Positions 1 to 5,540 of a stretch of 6,860 bases of DNA are shown piece after piece (positions within the stretch are counted from its first letter, which is position 1; every line of letters begins with the position of its first letter). Below the pieces are notes generated by a model. It was not told where the DNA came from, did no database searches, and saw only the letters and a program-made list of their open reading frames with translations. A program made the position numbers and the translations under genes. This DNA comes from CAZTKP01 sp964614215 (GTDB taxonomy: Bacteria; UBP6; UBA1177): NCBI GenBank assembly GCA_964614215.1, contig CAZTKP010000142.1, forward strand, positions 1 to 6,860, written 5' to 3'.

Positions 1-101
1 CCAGTGTCGCCAGTGTCGCCAGTATTACCGGTATCACCTGTGTCGCCAGTATTACCGGTATCACCTGTGTCGCCAGTGTTACCTGTGTCTCCAGTGTCTC
101 C
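1..101 (-). repeat. In-frame tandem repeat, 9-bp unit nested in a 27-bp unit, encoding G-D/N-T
   Basis: Read on the minus strand, positions 101 to 1 encode eleven complete Gly-(Asp/Asn)-Thr triplets and the start of a twelfth. Asn replaces Asp at every third triplet (residues 52, 61, 70), giving a 27-bp higher-order unit, GDT-GDT-GNT. Positions 15-41 and 42-68 are identical 27-bp copies, while the copies nearer the gene start (69-101) have diverged at synonymous sites. The array continues past the left edge, so its total length is unknown. Nearly perfect copies suggest recent expansion by slippage or unequal recombination. Confidence 0.93.
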
Positions 102-233
102 GGCGTCAGTATCGTCGGTTTCTTCCGTGTCAGTTACTTCTTCGTAATCATCATTGGATACAACGATCTTTTTTTCGTCCTCACATGACACAAAAATAAA
201 TGCAATAACAAACAAAAAAATAAGTTTTTTCAC
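1..233 (-). CDS. Repeat-rich lipoprotein, N-terminal part (3' end beyond the left edge)
   Basis: The minus strand reads from a GTG codon (231-233) without a stop to the window edge, giving 77 full codons. A GGAGG ribosome binding site (plus-strand CCTCC, 239-243) lies 5 nt before the GTG, which fixes the start. The protein begins VKKLIFLFVIAFIFVSC (first V read as Met): a basic n-region, a hydrophobic core and a lipobox FVSC, so Cys17 should be lipidated by signal peptidase II. A charged stretch (EDEKK) and an acidic linker (residues 28-43) follow. From residue 45 the chain is a strict Gly-Asp/Asn-Thr triplet repeat that continues off the window. The gene is divergent from the lipoprotein at 411 and shares its intergenic control region. 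No catalytic domain is visible. The repeat probably acts as an extended spacer holding an unseen C-terminal domain away from the membrane. The lipoprotein call is secure; the function is unknown. Confidence 0.88.
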   Translation of the reverse strand, partial: MKKLIFLFVIAFIFVSCEDEKKIVVSNDDYEEVTDTEETDDTDAGDTGDTGNTGDTGDTGNTGDTGDTGNTGDTGDT

Positions 234-238
234 GACTT

Positions 239-243
239 CCTCC
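239..243 (-). promoter_or_regulatory. Ribosome binding site GGAGG for the GTG-started lipoprotein
   Basis: GGAGG on the minus strand, 5 nt before GTG (231-233). It decides the start, because there is no in-frame ATG nearby and the signal peptide begins directly at this GTG. Confidence 0.85.
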
Positions 244-269
244 ATCAGGTTACTTGTAAAAGTTGCAAT

Positions 270-298
270 ATTTTATAATTTTTCGGGGAAAAATTCAA
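270..298 (-). promoter_or_regulatory. Predicted sigma70-like promoter for the leftward lipoprotein gene
   Basis: On the minus strand a -35 box TTGAAT (plus-strand 293-298) is followed after 17 bp by a -10 box TAAAAT (plus-strand 270-275). The -10 matches 5 of 6 consensus positions and the -35 matches 4 of 6. Transcription would start about 25-30 nt upstream of the GTG start. The surrounding DNA is very AT-rich, which makes chance matches likely, so this is a prediction only. Confidence 0.45.
277..295. promoter_or_regulatory. Perfect palindrome in the divergent intergenic region, operator-like
   Basis: AATTTTTC (277-284), a GGG centre (285-287) and GAAAAATT (288-295) form a perfect inverted repeat with 8-bp arms and a 3-bp centre. 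It lies almost exactly in the spacer between the predicted -35 and -10 boxes of the leftward promoter, where a bound dimer would block RNA polymerase. It is upstream of both divergent genes and no U-tract follows it in a 3' UTR context, so an operator is more likely than a terminator. The binding protein is not known. Confidence 0.45.
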
Positions 299-337
299 TA
301 AAATAAACAACAAAACGTGTGTGAAAACTGTGTTAAT

Positions 338-365
338 TTGACCTTTAATTCTTTTTGATTATTAT
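338..365 (+). promoter_or_regulatory. Predicted sigma70-like promoter for the rightward lipoprotein genes
   Basis: TTGACC (338-343, 5 of 6 matches to TTGACA), a 16-bp spacer, then TATTAT (360-365, 5 of 6 matches to TATAAT). The expected start near 372 leaves a leader of about 38 nt before the ATG at 411, with GGAGGG at 401-406. This is the best promoter match found in the window. It probably drives both the 411 and 1659 genes, since those two are separated by only 9 nt. Confidence 0.6.
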
Positions 366-410
366 CGGATCTATGTGTCGGCATCATGATTTTTTGTTCC
401 GGAGGGTTGA

Positions 411-1649
411 ATGAAAACAGTTAAAACCTTCACTATGTTAGCAATACTAACCTTATCTTTATCGTCATGCACGGATAAAAAGAAGGATGATGTATACCCA
501 AATGATATAGATTCAGGTGCTCAGCCTGATACATCTCAGGTGGATAACGTTCTTCCTGATCTTGATAATGCCGTAGAAGACAAGGATCTTTCTGATGATC
601 TGGAAAATGATGAAGATGCTGATACGTCAGTTGATAATGATGATCCGAAAAATGATACTGATGCAGCAGATGACATTGATGAAATGGAGGATTCCGGTAA
701 TTTACAGGATAGTGATCTGACGGATATCGATGTCGAGGTTGCGGATACAGATCAACCTGAACTTTGTTTTATGAGATCATGTTCTGATCATGCAGGTTGT
801 TCGGAGAGTTCCTGTGTCACAGATGGTGAGAAATATGCATGTGCTCCTGAGATAGAGGAGTTCGGATATAGAAATACAGGGGAATGTGTGGAGATTGATT
901 GTGAAAAAGACACAGACTGTCATCTTGAACTTGGATATATCTGTGTTGATCTGGGAGCTCCTCTTGCAGAGTTTAACGACGGTTCTTCGGTCTGCCTAAA
1001 AAGCATTATCGGTGAACCATGTACTGAAGAAGGAAAGAAGATCTGTCAGTTTGACAGGGAGATAGCGCTGGAATGTAAGGACGGTGTATGGAAGCCTGAT
1101 TTCTGTGAGACCGGAGAGATCTGTTTCGAAGGTGAGTGCATTAAGGAAGTTCCCGACAGTGATTCTGAACTGCCTGATGATGATATAGAGCCTGTCCCTG
1201 AAATTTGTGACAACATAGATAACAACGGGAACAGTCAGATAGATGAAGGCTGTGATGATGATGGAGACGGGTGGTGTGATATAAATATGGTCGTTTTCGG
1301 AACTCCTGCCATCTGTCCTAACGGTGTCCTTGACTGTAATGACGGTGATAATACGATCTATCCGGGTTCAACTATCCATAAAGAAGGCGTTGATTATGAT
1401 TGTGATAATCGCAAGGAATATCAAGCTGTTATAGAGCTCAGTGTTGATGATCAGCTTGTTGATCTCTGTGCGAATGGAAAGAACGTCTCATCTTTTGGAA
1501 CCTACTATAACCAGTGGACNNNNNNNNNNNNNNNNNNNNNNNNNNNNNNNNNNNNNNNNNNNNNNNNNNNNNNNNNNNNNNNNNNNNNNNNNNNNNNNNN
1601 NNNNNNNNNNNNNNNNNNNTGGCTCAGAATAAAAATTAATCTGCCGTAG
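411..1649 (+). CDS. Cys-rich, Asp-rich lipoprotein with a MopE-like metal-binding motif (interrupted by a 100-N gap)
   Basis: ATG at 411 follows GGAGGG (401-406) by 4 nt. Residues 1-19 are a signal peptide with lipobox LSSC, so Cys20 is the predicted lipidated residue. Residues 24-115 are a very acidic, probably disordered linker. Residues 119-243 contain about 17 cysteines in short spacings (for example CSDHAGC, CEKDTDC, CETGEICFEGEC), suggesting disulfide-bonded small modules outside the cytoplasm. Residues 266-331 resemble the MopE-type putative metal-binding motif: CDNIDNN (266-272), QIDEGC (276-281), then DCNDGDNTIYPGS (308-320). The usual DCDG core is changed to NGNS, so binding may be altered. 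Coding is continuous to residue 369 (1517), then reaches the gap. After the gap only nine codons (WLRIKINLP) and TAG (1647-1649) remain in the assumed frame. The true gap size is unknown, so the C-terminus, its frame, and whether the post-gap tail belongs to this gene are unproven. No enzyme function is visible. Confidence 0.75.
   Translation: MKTVKTFTMLAILTLSLSSCTDKKKDDVYPNDIDSGAQPDTSQVDNVLPDLDNAVEDKDLSDDLENDEDADTSVDNDDPKNDTDAADDIDEMEDSGNLQDSDLTDIDVEVADTDQPELCFMRSCSDHAGCSESSCVTDGEKYACAPEIEEFGYRNTGECVEIDCEKDTDCHLELGYICVDLGAPLAEFNDGSSVCLKSIIGEPCTEEGKKICQFDREIALECKDGVWKPDFCETGEICFEGECIKEVPDSDSELPDDDIEPVPEICDNIDNNGNSQIDEGCDDDGDGWCDINMVVFGTPAICPNGVLDCNDGDNTIYPGSTIHKEGVDYDCDNRKEYQAVIELSVDDQLVDLCANGKNVSSFGTYYNQWXXXXXXXXXXXXXXXXXXXXXXXXXXXXXXXXXXWLRIKINLP
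1520..1619. other. Assembly gap, exactly 100 N
   Basis: The run of N is exactly 100 bases, the conventional filler for a scaffold gap of unknown length. It falls inside the coding region of the MopE-like lipoprotein. Any translation across it has an arbitrary frame, and the missing DNA could hold more of this protein or even another gene. Confidence 0.97.
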
Positions 1650-1653
1650 GAGG
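1648..1653 (+). promoter_or_regulatory. Ribosome binding site AGGAGG overlapping the upstream stop codon
   Basis: AGGAGG begins inside the TAG (1647-1649) that closes the upstream frame and sits 5 nt before the ATG at 1659. This arrangement suggests co-transcription and translational coupling, provided the tail after the gap really belongs to the upstream gene. Confidence 0.8.
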
Positions 1654-1658
1654 AGAAA

Positions 1659-3716
1659 ATGAAAAAACTGATAATCTTTACAGTTCTTGCAGTTTTTCTT
1701 TTTTCCTGTGATGACGGAAAGAAAAAAGAAGAAGAGATCAATGACAGGGAGTGTTATTCAAATGCAGATTGTCCGGATGGAATGGAGTGTTCTTCCGAAG
1801 GTCTGTGTGTGTCGGCAGGAAATGATGATGATGTGTTTCTTCCGGAGGATGATAAGGACACGGTAACTGTGACTGATGATGTTGCTGATGCGGATGAAGA
1901 TGCTGTCAGTGACGAAGAGGTGCCTGATGCCGATATTGATGAGCCGGATAAAGATTCCGACGGTGATGGGATAATGGATAGAATTGAAAAGCCAAACGGC
2001 ATACCGGTAGATACTGACGAAGATGGAACCCCCGATTATCTTGATGAAGATTCTGACGGAGACGGAATACCTGACAGTGTGGAACTGACAGATGATGTTG
2101 ACGGAGACAAGGTTCCAAACTATCGTGATACTGACAGCGATGATGACGGAATAGATGATTCCGTGGAAGCAGGCGGAGATCCGGAAAATCCTGTTGATTC
2201 GGATGAAGATACGGTTCCTGACTGTTACGACAAGGACAGTGATAATGACGGAATAATGGATGTTTATGAAAGAGCTGTCGATTCTGATTCCGACACAGTT
2301 CCCAACTATCTGGATGACGACAGTGACGGGGATGGTATTCCTGACTGCATTGAGAAAAACGGAGTGGATTTCAAAGATACTGATCTTGACGGATATCCTG
2401 ACTGTTATGCAGTTCCTGACTATTCAGTTCCTCCTGCAGATACTGATGGGGACAAGGATTACGATTTTGTGGACCTTGATAGTGATGGAGACGGTCTCGG
2501 AGATATTGAAGAAGTGGTCTGCCCTGATCTTATGAAAGACGGCCGTGTCTGGAGTGATGTGGACGGTGACGGTTTCAGTGATCTGGCGGAAAAAGCCGTT
2601 GGTTCACTTGTCTGTGATAAGGAAGAGGGCGTTACGGATGTCGAAGGGATTGAATTTTACTTTGAGCTTCCTTATGGTGAACCGGAAAAGACAGATGTGC
2701 TCGTTTTTACACCGACCGTGAAAAAAGCTGATATTTTCCTTAACATAGATACCACAGGTTCTATGGATGGGGAGCTTTACAATCTTAAACATTCTCTTTC
2801 AAGTACCATAATTCCGGAAACAAGGGCAAAGATAACTGACAGTGCTTTCGGGATAGCGCAGTTTAGAGATGAGAACGAACCTTCGATGATACAGATAAAT
2901 CCATCTACGGACCTTCTGACTGTTCAGCAGTCGGTCAACACTCTTGTGGCTGAGTATGGCGGAGACGGACCTGAAGCCGGTTATTTCTCTCTTGATAAAC
3001 TTATTGATAACGGAATATGGAGGCTGGATACGATTCCTATTGCTGTTCATATCACTGATGCCGTTTCGCATGAAAGAGGTATAACTGACAAGTCTTCGGT
3101 CTTGACTGCACTTCAGACAAAGGGAGTGAAAGTGCTGACGGTTCTTTCCGATGGAGGATATGAGACAGCTGCGGCAGAGACTCAGCTGACGGAGCTTTCC
3201 GACCAGACAGGTGCGGTAGTGCCAGAATGCGCAGGAGCCGGTAGAACGACACTGCTTTATGAGATCTCGGCTGACGGTACAGGTCTTGATGATGCTGTTG
3301 TAAACGGTATAGATGCAATGGTCAAATATGCACTTTTTGATGTCTATACTCTTCCTGCGGATGACGGTGACACAGGGACTCCGGACACTAGCTGTTTTCT
3401 TAAAAAGATAGAGTCGCTTGAATATGTGGGCGCAGATGACTGTGCTCAGACAGCTACGCCTGCTTCTTTTAACAGTTCGTCCTATAATAACGGGTTTGAG
3501 AATTTCTCGACAGGAACATCAAGTGCTTCTGTTCCGGGATCAAAGCTCAAATTCACAGTTCATGCACAGAACGATACCTGTGTCGAGCCTACAGACAGAG
3601 CTCAGGCATTCAGTGCCGATATTCATATTGTGGATGCTGTTACAGGTTCCTATCTTGATACTCAGAAAGTCACGATTATCGTGCCTCCGGAAATAGGCGG
3701 GTTAAGTGACGACTGA
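1659..3716 (+). CDS. Surface-type lipoprotein with thrombospondin type 3-like repeats and a von Willebrand A domain
   Basis: The 685-residue product starts MKKLIIFTVLAVFLFSC, with lipobox LFSC and predicted lipidated Cys17. Residues 32-51 form a small four-Cys module (CYSNADCPDG...C). Residues 53-98 are an acidic linker. Residues 99-308 hold about 13 Asp-rich DxDxDG-type loops like thrombospondin type 3 / calcium-binding stalk repeats. A von Willebrand A domain spans roughly 355-560. Its metal-ion-dependent adhesion site is visible as DTTGS (Asp364, Thr366, Ser368), with GGDGPEAG (434-441) in the region of the second MIDAS loop and HITD (Asp467) as the third. Residues 571-680 form a Cys-containing C-terminal domain of likely beta structure with no clear family. 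The architecture suggests a calcium-stiffened stalk presenting an adhesive, metal-dependent binding head; the ligand is unknown. A strong AGGAGG site precedes the ATG, and the gene follows the MopE-like lipoprotein with only 9 nt between. The domain calls are firm; adhesion is an inference. Confidence 0.9.
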   Translation: MKKLIIFTVLAVFLFSCDDGKKKEEEINDRECYSNADCPDGMECSSEGLCVSAGNDDDVFLPEDDKDTVTVTDDVADADEDAVSDEEVPDADIDEPDKDSDGDGIMDRIEKPNGIPVDTDEDGTPDYLDEDSDGDGIPDSVELTDDVDGDKVPNYRDTDSDDDGIDDSVEAGGDPENPVDSDEDTVPDCYDKDSDNDGIMDVYERAVDSDSDTVPNYLDDDSDGDGIPDCIEKNGVDFKDTDLDGYPDCYAVPDYSVPPADTDGDKDYDFVDLDSDGDGLGDIEEVVCPDLMKDGRVWSDVDGDGFSDLAEKAVGSLVCDKEEGVTDVEGIEFYFELPYGEPEKTDVLVFTPTVKKADIFLNIDTTGSMDGELYNLKHSLSSTIIPETRAKITDSAFGIAQFRDENEPSMIQINPSTDLLTVQQSVNTLVAEYGGDGPEAGYFSLDKLIDNGIWRLDTIPIAVHITDAVSHERGITDKSSVLTALQTKGVKVLTVLSDGGYETAAAETQLTELSDQTGAVVPECAGAGRTTLLYEISADGTGLDDAVVNGIDAMVKYALFDVYTLPADDGDTGTPDTSCFLKKIESLEYVGADDCAQTATPASFNSSSYNNGFENFSTGTSSASVPGSKLKFTVHAQNDTCVEPTDRAQAFSADIHIVDAVTGSYLDTQKVTIIVPPEIGGLSDD
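1953..2582 (+). repeat. Thrombospondin type 3-like calcium-binding repeat region (about 13 loops)
   Basis: Residues 99-308 of the lipoprotein alternate two loop types: DSDGDGIxDxxE, followed 20-25 residues later by D-x-D-x-D-x-VPNYxD or VPDCYD. Two-loop cassettes begin at residues 99, 131, 159, 193 and 221, with lengths 32, 28, 34, 28 and a longer last one. Less regular loops follow at 261, 274 and 300. The DNA copies have diverged, so this is an old protein repeat and not a recent tandem duplication. Confidence 0.88.
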
Positions 3717-3753
3717 TACCTTGCAGTTAGCTTTCATATCTTAAATTTTGCAG

Positions 3754-3793
3754 TTGCATTTTGTTTAAACCTATGTTAGAAATCAGTAGGTTT
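3754..3793 (+). promoter_or_regulatory. Weak promoter candidate with an inverted repeat upstream of the two-component operon
   Basis: The 99-bp spacer 3717-3815 contains TTGCAT (3754-3759), a 17-bp spacer and TAGAAA (3777-3782), each 4 of 6 matches to sigma70 boxes. It also has a 7-bp inverted repeat, AAACCTA (3767-3773) and TAGGTTT (3787-3793), that brackets the -10 candidate. The repeat could be an operator half-site pair or a weak hairpin. It has no GC-rich stem, so I do not call it a terminator. No sigma54 -24/-12 pattern was seen here. This is a tentative call. Confidence 0.3.
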
Positions 3794-3803
3794 TACGTGT
3801 TTC

Positions 3804-3808
3804 GGAGG
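3804..3808 (+). promoter_or_regulatory. Ribosome binding site GGAGG deciding a TTG start
   Basis: GGAGG lies 7 nt before TTG (3816-3818). No in-frame ATG follows for many codons (the first Met is residue 104), and the N-terminal sequence is plainly coding, so the TTG start is well supported. Confidence 0.8.
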
Positions 3809-3815
3809 TAAAACT

Positions 3816-5540
3816 TTGAGTGAAAGAAAAGCCGGTTCAGATAATACGAATTTCAGGCAGTTCAGGCAGCTTTCTTTTGATCTTATCAAGATCGCTGACA
3901 GAGGAACTCTTATAAGTGACTATCTGAAGGATGTGTCAAAAAAAATACTTGATTTTTCAAAGGCAGACCAGCTGAACATTGTGGTAAGCGATATTAAGAA
4001 CTATTACAGATTTGTTTCTTCAAAAGAGGGCGACTGGAATATCAACCAGATCCCTCAGTTTTCTGAACCGCCTGATTTTATTAATGATAATAGCGGTGTC
4101 GCCACCGTAGAGTTTTTAGAGAGGATGGTGTACTTCAAGATGATGGACAGCTCCCGTTTTCTTACCGAAGGTGCCGGGCTGTATATTTCCGATACGATGG
4201 AAAAGATAGATGTTGTTCTTAATAAAAGATTTAACAATGCTCATTTTAATCTGAAGATCAATACAGAAAATAAGTCACTGCTGATCCTTCCTATCAGAAT
4301 AGATGGTGAGATCATAGGAGTCGTTTCCATGAAATGGCTTGGTCTTGTGGATTTTATGGAGCATGATATTGAGTTCTATCAGTATCTTTTTGATATTCTG
4401 GGGTTTGCCAGATCTCACAGGCAGGCAAAATTTCATCTCGGAGAGAGGATCAAGGAACTTACAACGATATTTCAGATAACAAGACTGGGAGCGGAAAGAG
4501 GTAAATCTCTGGACGATGTTCTCAAAGGAGCTGTGGATATTATTCCTCCCGGATTTCTGCGTCCCGATATTGCCTGCTGCAAGATCGTTTTTTCAGACGA
4601 GGTCTTTACAAGTGTTAACTATATTGAACCGAGGAGTATTCTCAGAGAGCATATACATGTCGGTGGAAAAAAGGTCGGATATGTGGAAGTCGGTTATACG
4701 AAGGAAAGGCCTAACCTTGATAAAGGACCTTTCCTGAAAGAGGAAAGACCGATGCTCAATGCTGTTGCAAGGGAGATAGGAATAATTGCTGAAAGGAAAC
4801 AGTTCGAGGATGAGAAGGAAAGACTGCAGCAGCAGCTTCTTCATGCTGACAGGCTTGTGACCGTGGGACAGCTTACAGCAGGTGTTGCACACGAACTAAA
4901 TGAGCCTCTTGGAAGTATCCTGGGCTTTGCCCAGTTAATAAAAAAGTACGGTGAAATAGATGAGAGTGTGGGAAAAGATATAGATAAAATAATAAAGGCT
5001 TCGCTGCATGCCAGGGAGATCATTAGAAAACTGATGCTTTTTTCAAGGCAGAAAACACCGGAGAAAACGCTTTTCAACATAAATGAGAGGATAGATGACG
5101 GTCTATATCTCCTTGAAAGCAGGATAAGAAAGAGCAACATCAAGCTCATCAAGAACCTGGCCGAAGATCTTCCGCTTATAAAAATAGATCCGAGTCAGCT
5201 TCATCAGGTTCTTGTAAATCTTGTTGTGAATGCGATCCAGGCGATGCCTGACGGGGGCACTCTCACAATATCGACTGAAAGGTCGATCAATTCCATTACT
5301 ATGATAGTTCAGGATACAGGAATTGGAATGACCAGCGATCAGATAGATAAGATATTTATTCCTTTTTTTACCACAAAGGATATAAACGAAGGAACAGGGC
5401 TCGGACTTCCTGTTGTGCTGGGAATAGTTCAGTCTCATGGTGGATATATCGATGTTGAGAGCAGTCCAGGAGAAGGTGCCAGATTTATTGTTAAATTTCC
5501 TGTCAACCCTGCTGATAAGGGATCGGAGGTGCATAAATGA
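3816..5540 (+). CDS. Cytoplasmic sensor histidine kinase with two N-terminal sensory regions
   Basis: The 574-residue protein starts at TTG behind GGAGG. It has no signal peptide or membrane segment, so it senses an internal signal. Residues about 20-200 look like a divergent GAF-type sensor domain (LLILPIRIDGEIIGVVSMKW at 155-174 is a typical GAF strand pair). Residues about 217-330 match a second region seen in many bacterial histidine kinases, with IPPGFLRPDIACCKIVF followed by VGYVEVGYTKE and GPFLKEER. A coiled coil (325-345) leads into the dimerisation domain with the H-box HELNEPLGSILGF, His359 being the predicted phosphorylated residue. The ATPase domain has the N-box NLVVNA (468-473), G1 DTGIGM (500-505), F-box FIPFFTTK (514-521) and G2 GTGLGLPVV (526-534), all intact. 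The kinase should be active and should phosphorylate the regulator encoded just downstream, whose gene overlaps by 4 bp (ATGA). The signal is unknown. Confidence 0.93.
   Translation: MSERKAGSDNTNFRQFRQLSFDLIKIADRGTLISDYLKDVSKKILDFSKADQLNIVVSDIKNYYRFVSSKEGDWNINQIPQFSEPPDFINDNSGVATVEFLERMVYFKMMDSSRFLTEGAGLYISDTMEKIDVVLNKRFNNAHFNLKINTENKSLLILPIRIDGEIIGVVSMKWLGLVDFMEHDIEFYQYLFDILGFARSHRQAKFHLGERIKELTTIFQITRLGAERGKSLDDVLKGAVDIIPPGFLRPDIACCKIVFSDEVFTSVNYIEPRSILREHIHVGGKKVGYVEVGYTKERPNLDKGPFLKEERPMLNAVAREIGIIAERKQFEDEKERLQQQLLHADRLVTVGQLTAGVAHELNEPLGSILGFAQLIKKYGEIDESVGKDIDKIIKASLHAREIIRKLMLFSRQKTPEKTLFNINERIDDGLYLLESRIRKSNIKLIKNLAEDLPLIKIDPSQLHQVLVNLVVNAIQAMPDGGTLTISTERSINSITMIVQDTGIGMTSDQIDKIFIPFFTTKDINEGTGLGLPVVLGIVQSHGGYIDVESSPGEGARFIVKFPVNPADKGSEVHK
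5525..5529 (+). promoter_or_regulatory. Ribosome binding site GGAGG inside the kinase gene for the response regulator
   Basis: GGAGG lies within the last codons of the kinase gene, 7 nt before the ATG at 5537. Together with the ATGA stop-start overlap (5537-5540), it indicates translational coupling and near-stoichiometric production of kinase and regulator. Confidence 0.8.

Noticed and set aside
1..101. CRISPR array at the left edge
   Set aside because: Units are 9 and 27 bp, directly adjacent, in frame and coding; there are no unique spacers between copies.
383..390. Short palindrome ATCATGAT just upstream of the 411 gene
   Set aside because: At 8 bp in AT-rich DNA it is too short to separate from chance, and it has no paired copy nearby.
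234..410. sigma54 (-24/-12) promoter suggested by the nearby NtrC-family gene
   Set aside because: A TTGCA occurs at 263-267, but the upstream GG (248-249) is at the wrong distance, and no other TGGC-N-TTGC arrangement is visible.
1505..1741. Minus-strand open frame over the gap and the start of the von Willebrand lipoprotein
   Set aside because: It is held open mainly by the 100 N and the antisense of an acidic, AT-rich coding region; it has no ribosome binding site and no recognisable protein features.
3721..3755. Direct repeat TTGCAGTT (3721-3728 and 3748-3755) after the von Willebrand lipoprotein gene
   Set aside because: Two 8-bp copies 27 bp apart can arise by chance, and no further copies were seen to make an iteron-like set or attachment site.
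3717..3800. Rho-independent terminator between the lipoprotein and kinase genes
   Set aside because: The only hairpin has a 7-bp AT-rich stem with a 13-nt loop and just four T after the stem start, which is too weak to call.
5103..5534. Long minus-strand open frame (143 codons) antisense to the kinase ATPase domain
   Set aside because: The plus strand encodes intact, well-ordered kinase motifs across the whole stretch; the antisense product has no domain and no ribosome binding site that I can see.
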